A stretch of 32,180 bases of DNA from Streptococcus sp. (GTDB lineage Bacteria; Bacillota; Bacilli; Lactobacillales; Streptococcaceae), in NCBI RefSeq assembly GCF_030825805.1, contig NZ_JAPJPF010000019.1:1-32180 (forward strand), given 5' to 3'. Made by a program: the position numbers and the translations under genes. Within the stretch, counting starts at the first letter, position 1. Every line of letters begins with the position of its first letter. Of this stretch, positions 7,058-14,893 are shown piece after piece. The notes beneath the pieces were generated by a model. It had not been told where the DNA came from. It saw nothing but the letters and a program-made list of their open reading frames with translations, and made no database searches.

Positions 7058-8533
7058 ATGAATGGCATTATCGATTTTGCCAATAAGTTTTTCAAACCCA
7101 TTCTAGATATGGGTGCACCGATCATCATGTTGATCGTCCTAACTCTATTGGCTCTCTTGTTTGGAGTGAAATTCTCCAAAGCACTTGAAGGTGGTATTAA
7201 ACTTGCCATCGCCCTTACAGGTATCGGTGCAATCATCGGTATGTTGAATGGAGCTTTCTCAGCGTCTCTTGCAAAATTCGTTGAGAACACTGGTATTCAA
7301 TTGAATATCACAGACGTTGGTTGGGCACCACTTGCTACCATCACTTGGGGGTCTGCCTGGACACTTTACTTCTTGCTAGTTATGTTGGTTGTCAACATTG
7401 TCATGCTTGCAATGAAGAAAACAGATACACTTGATGTCGATATCTTTGATATCTGGCACTTGTCTATCACAGGTCTTTTGATTAAATGGTATGCGGATAA
7501 AAATGGAGTTAGCGCAGGAGTTTCCCTCTTAGTTGCCACTCTTGCAGTTGTTCTTGTAGGGATTATGAAAATCATCAACTCAGACTTGATGAAACCAACA
7601 TTTGACGATTTGTTGAATGCACCAAGTTCATCACCTATGACTTCAACTCACATGAACTACATGATGAACCCAATCATCATGGTTTTGGATAAAATCTTTG
7701 ACAAATTCTTCCCAGGTCTTGACAAATACGACTTTGACGCAGCTAAATTGAACAAGAAAATTGGTTTCTGGGGATCTAAATTCTTCATCGGTTTCCTTCT
7801 TGGTATTGTCATCGGTATCATGGGTACTCCACATCCAGTTGCTAATGTAGCTGATGCTAAAACTTGGGAATTGGTTATTAAAGGTTGGTTGAGCCTTGGT
7901 TTGACTGCCGGTGTCTGCTTGGAATTGTTCTCATTGATCGGTTCTTGGTTCATCGCAGCGGTAGAACCATTGTCACAAGGTATTACAAACGTTGCTACTA
8001 AACGTCTTCAAGGACGTAAATTCAACATCGGTTTGGACTGGCCATTTATCGCTGGTCGTGCTGAAATCTGGGCTTGTGCCAACGTACTTGCGCCAATCAT
8101 GTTGATCGAAGCAGTGCTTCTTTCTAAAGTCGGAAATGGTATCTTGCCACTTGCAGGGATCATCGCTATGGGTGTGACTCCAGCTTTGTTGGTTGTAACA
8201 CGTGGTAAATTGATCCGTATGATCGTGTTTGGAACACTCTTGTTGCCACTCTTCCTTCTTTCAGGTACTCTTATCGCACCATTCGCTACTGAATTGGCGA
8301 AAAGTGTAAAAGCCTTTCCAGAAGGAGTTGACAAAGCTCAATTGATCACTCACTCAACTCTTGAAGGACCTGTTGAAAAATTGCTCGGTTGGACAATCGG
8401 TAATGCAACAACTGGTGATATTAAATTGATCATTGGTGTTGTTGCTTTCTTAGCATTCTACGTTGGAATCTTTGCATGGTACAGAAAACAAATGATCAAA
8501 CGTAACGAAGAATACGCAGCAAATGCAAAATAA
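7058..8533 (+). CDS. gatC: PTS EIIC component, galactitol/galactose type (GatC)
   Basis: Membrane permease (491 aa) that binds and translocates the sugar during phosphorylation. It is hydrophobic throughout, with about ten or more membrane segments. Its opening stretch (MGAPIIMLIVLTLLALLFGVK) and HMNYMMNPI, GTPHPVANVAD and FNIGLDWPFIAGRAEIWA regions are typical of the GatC/SgcC EIIC family. It starts 8 bases after CGGGAGG. The unusual 96-base gap after gatB holds a cre-like site. A hairpin with T run follows the gene. Family is clear; galactose as substrate is inferred from the lacABCD genes downstream. Confidence 0.93.
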   Translation: MNGIIDFANKFFKPILDMGAPIIMLIVLTLLALLFGVKFSKALEGGIKLAIALTGIGAIIGMLNGAFSASLAKFVENTGIQLNITDVGWAPLATITWGSAWTLYFLLVMLVVNIVMLAMKKTDTLDVDIFDIWHLSITGLLIKWYADKNGVSAGVSLLVATLAVVLVGIMKIINSDLMKPTFDDLLNAPSSSPMTSTHMNYMMNPIIMVLDKIFDKFFPGLDKYDFDAAKLNKKIGFWGSKFFIGFLLGIVIGIMGTPHPVANVADAKTWELVIKGWLSLGLTAGVCLELFSLIGSWFIAAVEPLSQGITNVATKRLQGRKFNIGLDWPFIAGRAEIWACANVLAPIMLIEAVLLSKVGNGILPLAGIIAMGVTPALLVVTRGKLIRMIVFGTLLLPLFLLSGTLIAPFATELAKSVKAFPEGVDKAQLITHSTLEGPVEKLLGWTIGNATTGDIKLIIGVVAFLAFYVGIFAWYRKQMIKRNEEYAANAK

Positions 8534-8556
8534 TCCGCTCCTAAATATGTAACTTG

Positions 8557-8607
8557 ATAAAACTAGGGTATCAATTTTCCAGATATGGAGGGGTAGCCTA
8601 GTTTTTT
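8557..8607 (+). terminator. Internal terminator/attenuator between gatC and lacX
   Basis: AAAACTAGG pairs with CCTAGTTTT across a loop of about 30 bases, and the right arm runs into T6. No promoter is evident before lacX, so partial read-through may lower expression of the downstream genes compared with the PTS. Confidence 0.6.
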
Positions 8608-8636
8608 CTCTAAAATAACATGCTAAGGAGTGAAAT

Positions 8637-9521
8637 ATGAGGATAGCTTTAAAAAATAATGATCTGGAAGTTTGTTTCAAGGAGTTAGGTGGTGAGCTGA
8701 CCTCTATCAAGGATCAGGAAGGTATCGAATATCTTTGGCAGGGTGATGCTCAGTATTGGAGTGGCCAAGCCCCAGTTCTCTTTCCTATCTGTGGTTCGGT
8801 TCGAAATGATACAACCATGTATCGCCCTCAAGGTGTTGGGAAGATCCCTCGCCACGGGCTAGTTCGCAAGAAAAACTTTGAGCTGGTAGAGCAAACAGAA
8901 GATCGGGTGACTTTTGGGATAGAAGATACGGAAGAAATGTATCAGCAATATCCCTATCATTTCAGACTAGAAATTTCCTATCAATTGCTAGGTAAGAAGA
9001 TTCAAGTAACCTATCGGGTTCACCATCTTGGTGAGGAAGGAGTCATGCCCTTTTTCGTTGGTGGTCATCCAGGATTTAATTGTCCGTTACTGGCGGATGA
9101 AGGGTTTGAAGATTACTACCTGGAATTCGAACAAGAAGAGACCTGTAGTATTCCTAAATCCTATCCAGAGACAGGCTTGCTAAATGTCTTTGATCGGACA
9201 CCTTTCTTACAGCAAGAGAAAATCCTTAATCTCGATTACGATCTCTTCCAAAAGGATGCCATCACCTTAGATTGCTTACAATCAAGAAGGGTGACCCTCC
9301 GCTCTAAAAAGCACGAGAAGGGGGTAAGTCTTCATTTTCCGGATTTTTCAAACTTGATTATCTGGACAACTCCAAATAAAGGGCCATTTATCGCATTAGA
9401 ACCTTGGTCTGGTTTATCCACTTCCCTTGAAGAGAGTGATTATTTGGAATATAAAAAGCAAGTTCGACTTTTGCCAGCAGGTCAAACAGCTGAACTAAGT
9501 TTTGAAATCGAAATTTTATAG
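8637..9521 (+). CDS. lacX: Aldose 1-epimerase family protein, LacX-like
   Basis: Predicted sugar mutarotase-fold protein (294 aa) of the kind encoded at the end of the Lactococcus lac operon as LacX. The galactose-mutarotase beta-sandwich is suggested by GGELTSIKD, the VLFPICGSVRND block, the PRHGLVR histidine, VGGHPGFNCPL with its histidine, and EPWSGLS near the end. Its place inside a gat-lac operon suggests action on galactose or galactose-6-phosphate anomers, but the LacX role is not firmly established. ATG is preceded by AAGGAG. The name by similarity and position is moderate. Confidence 0.8.
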   Translation: MRIALKNNDLEVCFKELGGELTSIKDQEGIEYLWQGDAQYWSGQAPVLFPICGSVRNDTTMYRPQGVGKIPRHGLVRKKNFELVEQTEDRVTFGIEDTEEMYQQYPYHFRLEISYQLLGKKIQVTYRVHHLGEEGVMPFFVGGHPGFNCPLLADEGFEDYYLEFEQEETCSIPKSYPETGLLNVFDRTPFLQQEKILNLDYDLFQKDAITLDCLQSRRVTLRSKKHEKGVSLHFPDFSNLIIWTTPNKGPFIALEPWSGLSTSLEESDYLEYKKQVRLLPAGQTAELSFEIEIL

Positions 9522-9590
9522 AAAATAATGTTGTTGAATATAGAAGTTTCTGTATTTGATTGAAAAATGAATTAAAAGAAGGAGCATAAT

Positions 9591-10016
9591 ATGTCAGTTA
9601 TTATTGGTGCGGATGCAGCAGGTATCCGCTTAAAAGAAGTAGTCAAAGAATATTTGGAAGCAGAAGGTTTCCAAGTGGTGGATGTGACAGAAGAAGGGCA
9701 AGACTTTGTGGATGTGACCTTGGCTGTTGCAAAAGAAGTCAAACAAGCAGAAGACAATCTTGGTATTGTTATTGATGCTTATGGAGCTGGCCCATTCATG
9801 GTCGCTACTAAAATTAAAGGAATGGTTGCGGCAGAAGTTTCAGATGAGCGTTCTGCCTACATGACTCGTGGCCACAACAATTCTCGCATGATCACCATGG
9901 GTGCTCAAATCGTGGGTGACCAATTGGCCAAAAATATCGCCAAAGGTTTTGTAAACGGTAAGTATGACGGCGGTCGCCACCAAATCCGTGTCGATATGCT
10001 CAACAAGATGTGCTAA
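9591..10016 (+). CDS. lacA: Galactose-6-phosphate isomerase subunit LacA
   Basis: One of two subunits (141 aa) of the isomerase that turns galactose-6-phosphate into tagatose-6-phosphate. It has the RpiB/LacA/LacB fold: [11 protein letters not shown] at the start and [19 protein letters not shown], where the catalytic-type cysteine of LacB is absent, as known for LacA. The [17 protein letters not shown] stretch is the expected helix-strand. ATG follows GAAGGAG. lacB begins 16 bases after its stop and the two form a heteromultimer. Confidence 0.96.
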   Translation: MSVIIGADAAGIRLKEVVKEYLEAEGFQVVDVTEEGQDFVDVTLAVAKEVKQAEDNLGIVIDAYGAGPFMVATKIKGMVAAEVSDERSAYMTRGHNNSRMITMGAQIVGDQLAKNIAKGFVNGKYDGGRHQIRVDMLNKMC

Positions 10017-10032
10017 GGGGAGGAGTAAAGGA

Positions 10033-10548
10033 ATGAAAATTGCAATTGGATGTGACCATATTGTCACAAATGAAAAAATGGCTGTTTCTGAATTTTTGAA
10101 ATCAAAAGGTTATGAAGTCCTTGACTTCGGAACCTATGACCACGCGCGTACCCACTACCCAATTTTTGGGAAAAAAGTCGGAGAAGCAGTAGCTAGTGGT
10201 CAAGCTGATCTTGGAGTATGTATCTGTGGTACTGGTGTTGGAATTAACAACGCTGTTAACAAGGTTCCTGGAATTCGTTCAGCCTTGGTACGCGACATGA
10301 CAACGGCTCTTTATGCAAAAGAAGAACTCAATGCTAATGTCATTGGTTTTGGTGGGAAAGTAACCGGTGAATTGCTCATGTGTGATATCATTGAAGCTTT
10401 CATTCATGCAGAATACAAACCAAGTGAAGAAAACAAGAAATTGATTGCCAAGATTCAACATTTGGAAACTCATAATGATCACCAAGAGGATGCAGATTTC
10501 TTTACAGAATTCCTTGAAAAATGGGATCGTGGTGAATACCACGACTAA
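10033..10548 (+). CDS. lacB: Galactose-6-phosphate isomerase subunit LacB
   Basis: Partner of LacA (171 aa, the usual length). The RpiB-type active site is clear: GCDHI at residues 6-10 and the catalytic-loop cysteine C65 in CICGTGVGI, followed by the [15 protein letters not shown] stretch. An open frame begins at 9964 inside lacA, but the ATG at 10033 follows GGGGAGGAGTAAAGG and gives the normal N-terminus, so it is chosen. It lies directly after lacA and before lacC with 11 bases between. Confidence 0.97.
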   Translation: MKIAIGCDHIVTNEKMAVSEFLKSKGYEVLDFGTYDHARTHYPIFGKKVGEAVASGQADLGVCICGTGVGINNAVNKVPGIRSALVRDMTTALYAKEELNANVIGFGGKVTGELLMCDIIEAFIHAEYKPSEENKKLIAKIQHLETHNDHQEDADFFTEFLEKWDRGEYHD

Positions 10549-10559
10549 GAGGTGAGCTT

Positions 10560-11489
10560 ATGATCTTAACTGTCACCTTGAATCCTTCCATTGATATTTC
10601 TTATCCCTTGGAAGAATTAAAGTTGGATACTGTGAATCGTGTGTCGGAAGTTTCTAAGACGGCTGGTGGTAAAGGGTTAAATGTCACCCGTGTCCTAGCT
10701 GAGAGCGGTGAAACAGTTGGAGCAACAGGTTTTGTTGGGGGGACCAATGGTCAATTTATCAAGACCCATCTTCCACGAGATGTCCAATCCTTCTTCTATG
10801 ATATCCTGGGAGATACGCGGAACTGTATCGCCATCTTGCATGAAGGAAATCAAACAGAAATCTTAGAAGCGGGTCCAGAAATTATCCGGACGGAAGCTTT
10901 AGGATTCCTTCATCATTTCAAACTCCTCATGCCGACAGCGGATGTGATTGCTATTTCGGGAAGTCTTCCTACAGGGCTACCAGTGGACTATTATGCGAGC
11001 CTAATTGAGATTGCAAAAGAAGCAGGACGCAAGGTTGTACTTGATTCATCAGGCAAATCTTTAGAAGCGGTCCTTCACTCACCATTCAAACCAACGGTGA
11101 TTAAACCCAATCGCGAAGAATTATCTCAACTCTTAGGACGGGATGTTTCAGCTGATTTTGAGGACTTAAAAGAAGTATTGAAAGACCCACTGTTTGAAGG
11201 AATCGAATGGATTATCGTCTCCTTAGGTGGAGATGGTGCCTTTGCCAAACACGGAGACAGCTTCTATAAGGTCGATATTCCAAAAATTGAAGTGGTCAAT
11301 CCAGTGGGATCTGGAGATTCAACTGTGGCTGGGATTTCTGCTGCCCTCAGTAGCGGAAAAGATGACGTGGCTCTCTTGACCCATGCTATGGTCCTAGGGA
11401 TGCTAAATGCCCAAGAAAAGATGACAGGGCATGTCAATATGGCCCACTACGATGATTTGTATCAGAATATAATTGTAAAAGAGGTATAA
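10560..11489 (+). CDS. lacC: Tagatose-6-phosphate kinase LacC
   Basis: PfkB/ribokinase-family kinase (309 aa) that phosphorylates tagatose-6-phosphate to tagatose-1,6-bisphosphate with ATP. It shows the opening [10 protein letters not shown], the substrate-loop [13 protein letters not shown] (about 34-46), and the C-terminal anion-hole motif GSGDS with catalytic D253. GAGGTGAGCTT precedes the ATG. It ends one base before lacD starts, so the two are likely translationally coupled. Confidence 0.96.
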   Translation: MILTVTLNPSIDISYPLEELKLDTVNRVSEVSKTAGGKGLNVTRVLAESGETVGATGFVGGTNGQFIKTHLPRDVQSFFYDILGDTRNCIAILHEGNQTEILEAGPEIIRTEALGFLHHFKLLMPTADVIAISGSLPTGLPVDYYASLIEIAKEAGRKVVLDSSGKSLEAVLHSPFKPTVIKPNREELSQLLGRDVSADFEDLKEVLKDPLFEGIEWIIVSLGGDGAFAKHGDSFYKVDIPKIEVVNPVGSGDSTVAGISAALSSGKDDVALLTHAMVLGMLNAQEKMTGHVNMAHYDDLYQNIIVKEV

Positions 11490-11490
11490 G

Positions 11491-12471
11491 ATGGTATTAA
11501 CAGAACAAAAACGCAACTTTTTAGAAAAATTGAGCACCAAAGAGGGTGTGATCTCAGCCTTGGCCTTTGACCAACGTGGTGCCTTGAAACGCCTTATGGC
11601 TCAGTACCAAGACACAGAACCAACCGTGGCGCAAATGGAAGAATTGAAGGTCCTAGTAGCTGAAGAATTGACACCATTCGCATCTTCTATGCTCTTGGAT
11701 CCTGAGTATGGACTTCCAGCGACTAAGGTCTTGGATGCAGAAGCAGGTCTCTTGTTGGCTTATGAAAAAACTGGCTACGACACTTCTAGCACCAAGCGTC
11801 TGCCAGACTGCCTTAACCTTTGGTCAGCTAAACGCATCAAAGAACAGGGCGCAGATGCAGTGAAATTCTTGCTCTACTATGATGTGGATAGCGCAGAAGA
11901 ACTCAACCAAGAAAAACAAGCCTATATCGAACGCATCGGTTCAGAATGTGCTGCAGAAGAAATTCCATTCTTCCTTGAAATCTTGGCTTATGATGAAACT
12001 ATTGCGGATGCAGGTTCTGTAGAATATGCGAAAGTAAAACCTCGTAAGGTCATCGAAGCTATGAAAGTCTTCTCAGACCCACGCTTCAACATCGATGTCT
12101 TGAAGGTAGAAGTGCCAGTCAATGTCAAATACGTTGAAGGTTTTGGCGATGGAGAAATCGTTCATAGCCGTGAAGAAGCTGCTGCCTTCTTTAAAGAACA
12201 AGAAGCAGCAACCAACCTTCCATACATCTACTTGAGTGCCGGTGTTTCTGCCAAACTCTTCCAAGAAACCCTCGTCTTTGCCCATGAAGCAGGAGCAAAC
12301 TTCAATGGAGTTCTCTGTGGCCGTGCAACTTGGGCTGGATCTGTAGAAGCCTACATCAAGAATGGCGAAGCAGCAGCTCGTGAGTGGCTCCGTACCGAAG
12401 GTCGTCGCAACATTGAAGAGCTCAACCAAGTCTTAGACCAAGTCGCAACTTCTTGGAAAGAGCGTATTTAA
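11491..12471 (+). CDS. lacD: Tagatose-1,6-bisphosphate aldolase LacD
   Basis: Class I aldolase (326 aa) that splits tagatose-1,6-bisphosphate into dihydroxyacetone phosphate and glyceraldehyde-3-phosphate, feeding glycolysis. Conserved stretches include [12 protein letters not shown] (23-34), [10 protein letters not shown] with K125, and [11 protein letters not shown] with the Schiff-base lysine K205 known from streptococcal LacD. It is the last gene of the operon and ends at a strong terminator. In some streptococci a LacD paralogue moonlights as a regulator; nothing in the sequence shows this here. Confidence 0.97.
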   Translation: MVLTEQKRNFLEKLSTKEGVISALAFDQRGALKRLMAQYQDTEPTVAQMEELKVLVAEELTPFASSMLLDPEYGLPATKVLDAEAGLLLAYEKTGYDTSSTKRLPDCLNLWSAKRIKEQGADAVKFLLYYDVDSAEELNQEKQAYIERIGSECAAEEIPFFLEILAYDETIADAGSVEYAKVKPRKVIEAMKVFSDPRFNIDVLKVEVPVNVKYVEGFGDGEIVHSREEAAAFFKEQEAATNLPYIYLSAGVSAKLFQETLVFAHEAGANFNGVLCGRATWAGSVEAYIKNGEAAAREWLRTEGRRNIEELNQVLDQVATSWKERI

Positions 12472-12492
12472 TTCCTTAGTTCCTAACGTATC

Positions 12493-12533
12493 AAATAGTC
12501 TTTCTAGAAAAATCTAGAAGGACTATTTTTTTT
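12493..12533 (+). terminator. Terminator of the gat-lac operon
   Basis: Stem AAATAGTCTTTCTAGA / TCTAGAAGGACTATTT with an A-rich loop, then T8. Confidence 0.92.
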
Positions 12534-12542
12534 AGAAAAGAT

Positions 12543-12629
12543 AGTTCTCTTAAGAACTTTTTTCTTGACTTTTTGTGTGGAAGGTGTAAAATAGTTCTCA
12601 TAAACACTATCTAGTTCTCTTGAGAACTA
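12543..12629 (+). promoter_or_regulatory. MarR-type operator region: one half-site and two palindromes around a promoter
   Basis: Three copies of AGTTCTC/AGTTCT occur. Site 1 is AGTTCT-CTTA-AGAACT (12543-12558), upstream of the -35 box. Site 2 is a half-site AGTTCTC (12593-12599), directly after the -10 box. Site 3 is the palindrome TAGTTCTC-TT-GAGAACTA (12612-12629), before the ribosome-binding site. The promoter TTGACT-16-TAAAAT (12565-12592) lies between sites 1 and 2. The arrangement suggests autoregulation by the MarR protein encoded next. Confidence 0.8.
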
Positions 12630-12647
12630 ATTGATTTTGGAGGAATG

Positions 12648-13094
12648 ATGGACAAACCGTTAGTAGAATTTAAAAAAATCGGCCATCTCATTCATCTTAT
12701 GATGGAAAGAGAAGCCAAGAAACGTGGCCTTGAATTTATTGCAGGCCCCCAAGGTCAGGTATTGATCTTTTTATCCCATCGTGAGAAAGAGGGAAAGGTG
12801 ACCTTGATTCGGGATGTTGAGCAGGAACTTCATATCTCAAAATCCGTGACGAGTAACCTGATCAAGCGCATGGAGAAAAATGGCTTTATTTATTTAGAGC
12901 CTAGTCCAACCGATAAACGTGCCAAGTATGTCTACCTAACAGACAGTGTAAAAGACAAATTGAATGACATGAAACAATTCTTTGAAGAAGTAGACCAGGA
13001 TATGATGACTGGTGTATCAGAAGAAGATTTGACCATCTTTTTCAAGGTCATGCATCAATTTTATGAGAACATGAAAAAAAGGAGCGAGGAATGA
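12648..13094 (+). CDS. MarR-family transcriptional regulator
   Basis: Winged-helix repressor (148 aa) with the MarR core: recognition region LHISKSVTSNLIKRMEKNGF and wing PSPTDKRAKYVYLT. MarR proteins bind palindromes as dimers and usually release them when drug-like ligands bind. Two ATGs stand in tandem at 12645 and 12648. GGAGG at 12639-12643 is one base from the first and four from the second, so 12648 is slightly better. The stop overlaps the start of the ABC gene (ATGA-type overlap at 13091-13094), so the three genes form one operon. It resembles the SatR-SatAB layout of S. suis. Confidence 0.9.
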   Translation: MDKPLVEFKKIGHLIHLMMEREAKKRGLEFIAGPQGQVLIFLSHREKEGKVTLIRDVEQELHISKSVTSNLIKRMEKNGFIYLEPSPTDKRAKYVYLTDSVKDKLNDMKQFFEEVDQDMMTGVSEEDLTIFFKVMHQFYENMKKRSEE

Positions 13095-14893
13095 TCAATA
13101 TGTTTCGGCGGTTAACTGCCAAAGAATGGGGCATGATTGCCCTTAGTACGGTCTTTATCTGTCTGGCTGTTTGGATGGATTTAAAGACTCCTGAATACTT
13201 ATCCGATATCACAACCCTCTTAGCCAAGGATGGGACCAAGGTTTCTGATATCATGGATCCGGGAAGCAAGATGTTGCTCTTCTCTTTTGGAAGCTTTTTG
13301 ATGGCAGTCCTTGTTGGCTTTTTAGCGTCACGAGTCGCTGCCAGCTTTACGACGCGACTTCGAGGAGAGATTTTCCATCAAGTGATGGATTACTCTGATG
13401 CCGAGATCAAGAAATTCTCCGTTCCCTCTCTCTTGACTCGGACGACTAATGATTTGACCCAGTTACAAACCTTGATTGTCATGGGAATGCAAGTCGTGAC
13501 ACGTGGTCCTATTATGGCCATTTGGGCCCTGACCAAGATTTGGGGGAAGAGCGATGCCTGGACAACTTCTGTTGGGATTGCTGTCTTGATGGTCTTAATC
13601 CTTCTCTCTGTTCTGGTTCTTATTGCCTTTCCGCGCCAGCAAAAGGTTCAAGGATTGACAGATGATTTGAATGCAACGACGCGGGAGAGTTTGACAGGGG
13701 TGCGGGTCGTTCGCGCCTACAATGCGGAAGACTATCAAACTGAAAAATTCAAAACAGAAAATAAAGCTTTAACCAGTCTGAACTTATTTGTTTACCGTTT
13801 GATGTCCTTGATGAATCCGGTCATGACAGTGGTATCAAGTGGCTTGACACTTGCCATTTACTGGATTGGAGCTTATCTGATCAATGATATTGCCATGCCA
13901 ACAAATCCCACAAAGCTTGCCGTGAGTTCTGCCCTTGCTGATCGTACCAAGGTCTTCTCAGATATGGTCACTTTCTCCTCTTACGCCATGCAGGTCGTTA
14001 TTGGTTTCATGATGATGGTAGCGATTATGATGGTTCTTCCTCGTGCCTTGGTGTCCGCAAAACGGATTAACCAGGTCTTAGCTCTAGAGCCATCTGTTGA
14101 TTTTCCAAGTGAGTCCAAGACTGAGACTGGAGAAAAAGGAAGTGTCGAATTCCAAGATGTTTCCTTTAGATATGGACGGAGTGCTCGTGCTGTGATTGAG
14201 CATGTGACCTTCTCAGCCCAAAAGGGACAAACCGTTGCTTTCATAGGATCGACCGGTTCTGGGAAATCCACTTTGGTCAATTTGATTCCGCGATTTTACG
14301 ATGCGACGGAAGGAAAAATCTTAGTGGATGGCGTGAATGTTAAGGACTACAGCCACCAAGAATTGAATAATAAGGTGGGCTACATTCCACAAAAAGCAGT
14401 TCTCTTTAGCGGCACTATTCGCTCCAATATGGAATTTGGAGAAAGTAGTCAAGGAAAATTAGAGGATGAAGCCATCTGGAAAGCTCTTGAATTGGCCCAA
14501 GCCAAAGAGTTTGTTGCCGCAAAAGAAAAGGGCTTGGACACAGAAGTAGCGCAAGGAGGAACCAACTTCTCTGGAGGTCAACGCCAACGCTTAGCCATCG
14601 CGCGTGCTCTTGCTCGGAAACCTGAGATCCTCATTTTTGATGATTCCTTCTCAGCCCTGGATTATAAGACGGATCGTATCTTGCGACAAGCCCTGAAAGA
14701 AGAGCTGGCAGATACGACCAAATTGATCGTAGCCCAACGGATTTCGACCATTATGGATGCGGACTTGATCTTGGTTTTGGACAAAGGACAAGTCGTCGGT
14801 CAAGGAACCCACAAGGAATTGCTTGAGACTAATGAAGTCTACCAAGAAATTGCCTATTCACAATTATCTAAGGAGGAGTTGGAACATGCATAA
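13091..14893 (+). CDS. Heterodimeric ABC multidrug exporter, subunit 1 (degenerate ATP site)
   Basis: ABC half-transporter (600 aa): membrane domain to about residue 320 with six predicted helices, then an ATPase domain. Walker A is GSTGSGKS (386-393) and the signature FSGGQ (493-497) is intact. After Walker B the catalytic glutamate is replaced by aspartate (IFDD, D518), and the switch histidine is glutamine (AQR, Q549). This is the pattern of the non-consensus half in heterodimeric exporters such as SatA/PatA, BmrC/TM287-type proteins. It overlaps marR by four bases and the next gene by eight. Export of drugs such as fluoroquinolones is known for SatAB/PatAB; the substrate here is inferred only. 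Confidence 0.92.
   Translation: MINMFRRLTAKEWGMIALSTVFICLAVWMDLKTPEYLSDITTLLAKDGTKVSDIMDPGSKMLLFSFGSFLMAVLVGFLASRVAASFTTRLRGEIFHQVMDYSDAEIKKFSVPSLLTRTTNDLTQLQTLIVMGMQVVTRGPIMAIWALTKIWGKSDAWTTSVGIAVLMVLILLSVLVLIAFPRQQKVQGLTDDLNATTRESLTGVRVVRAYNAEDYQTEKFKTENKALTSLNLFVYRLMSLMNPVMTVVSSGLTLAIYWIGAYLINDIAMPTNPTKLAVSSALADRTKVFSDMVTFSSYAMQVVIGFMMMVAIMMVLPRALVSAKRINQVLALEPSVDFPSESKTETGEKGSVEFQDVSFRYGRSARAVIEHVTFSAQKGQTVAFIGSTGSGKSTLVNLIPRFYDATEGKILVDGVNVKDYSHQELNNKVGYIPQKAVLFSGTIRSNMEFGESSQGKLEDEAIWKALELAQAKEFVAAKEKGLDTEVAQGGTNFSGGQRQRLAIARALARKPEILIFDDSFSALDYKTDRILRQALKEELADTTKLIVAQRISTIMDADLILVLDKGQVVGQGTHKELLETNEVYQEIAYSQLSKEELEHA

Noticed and set aside
9964..10032. Longer N-terminus for LacB
   Set aside because: It lies within lacA; the ATG at 10033 has an excellent ribosome-binding site and gives the usual 171 residues.
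12073..12429. Minus-strand open frame of about 118 codons inside lacD
   Set aside because: It is fully contained in a well-supported gene and the protein is rich in unlikely runs of Cys and Phe. It is a shadow frame.
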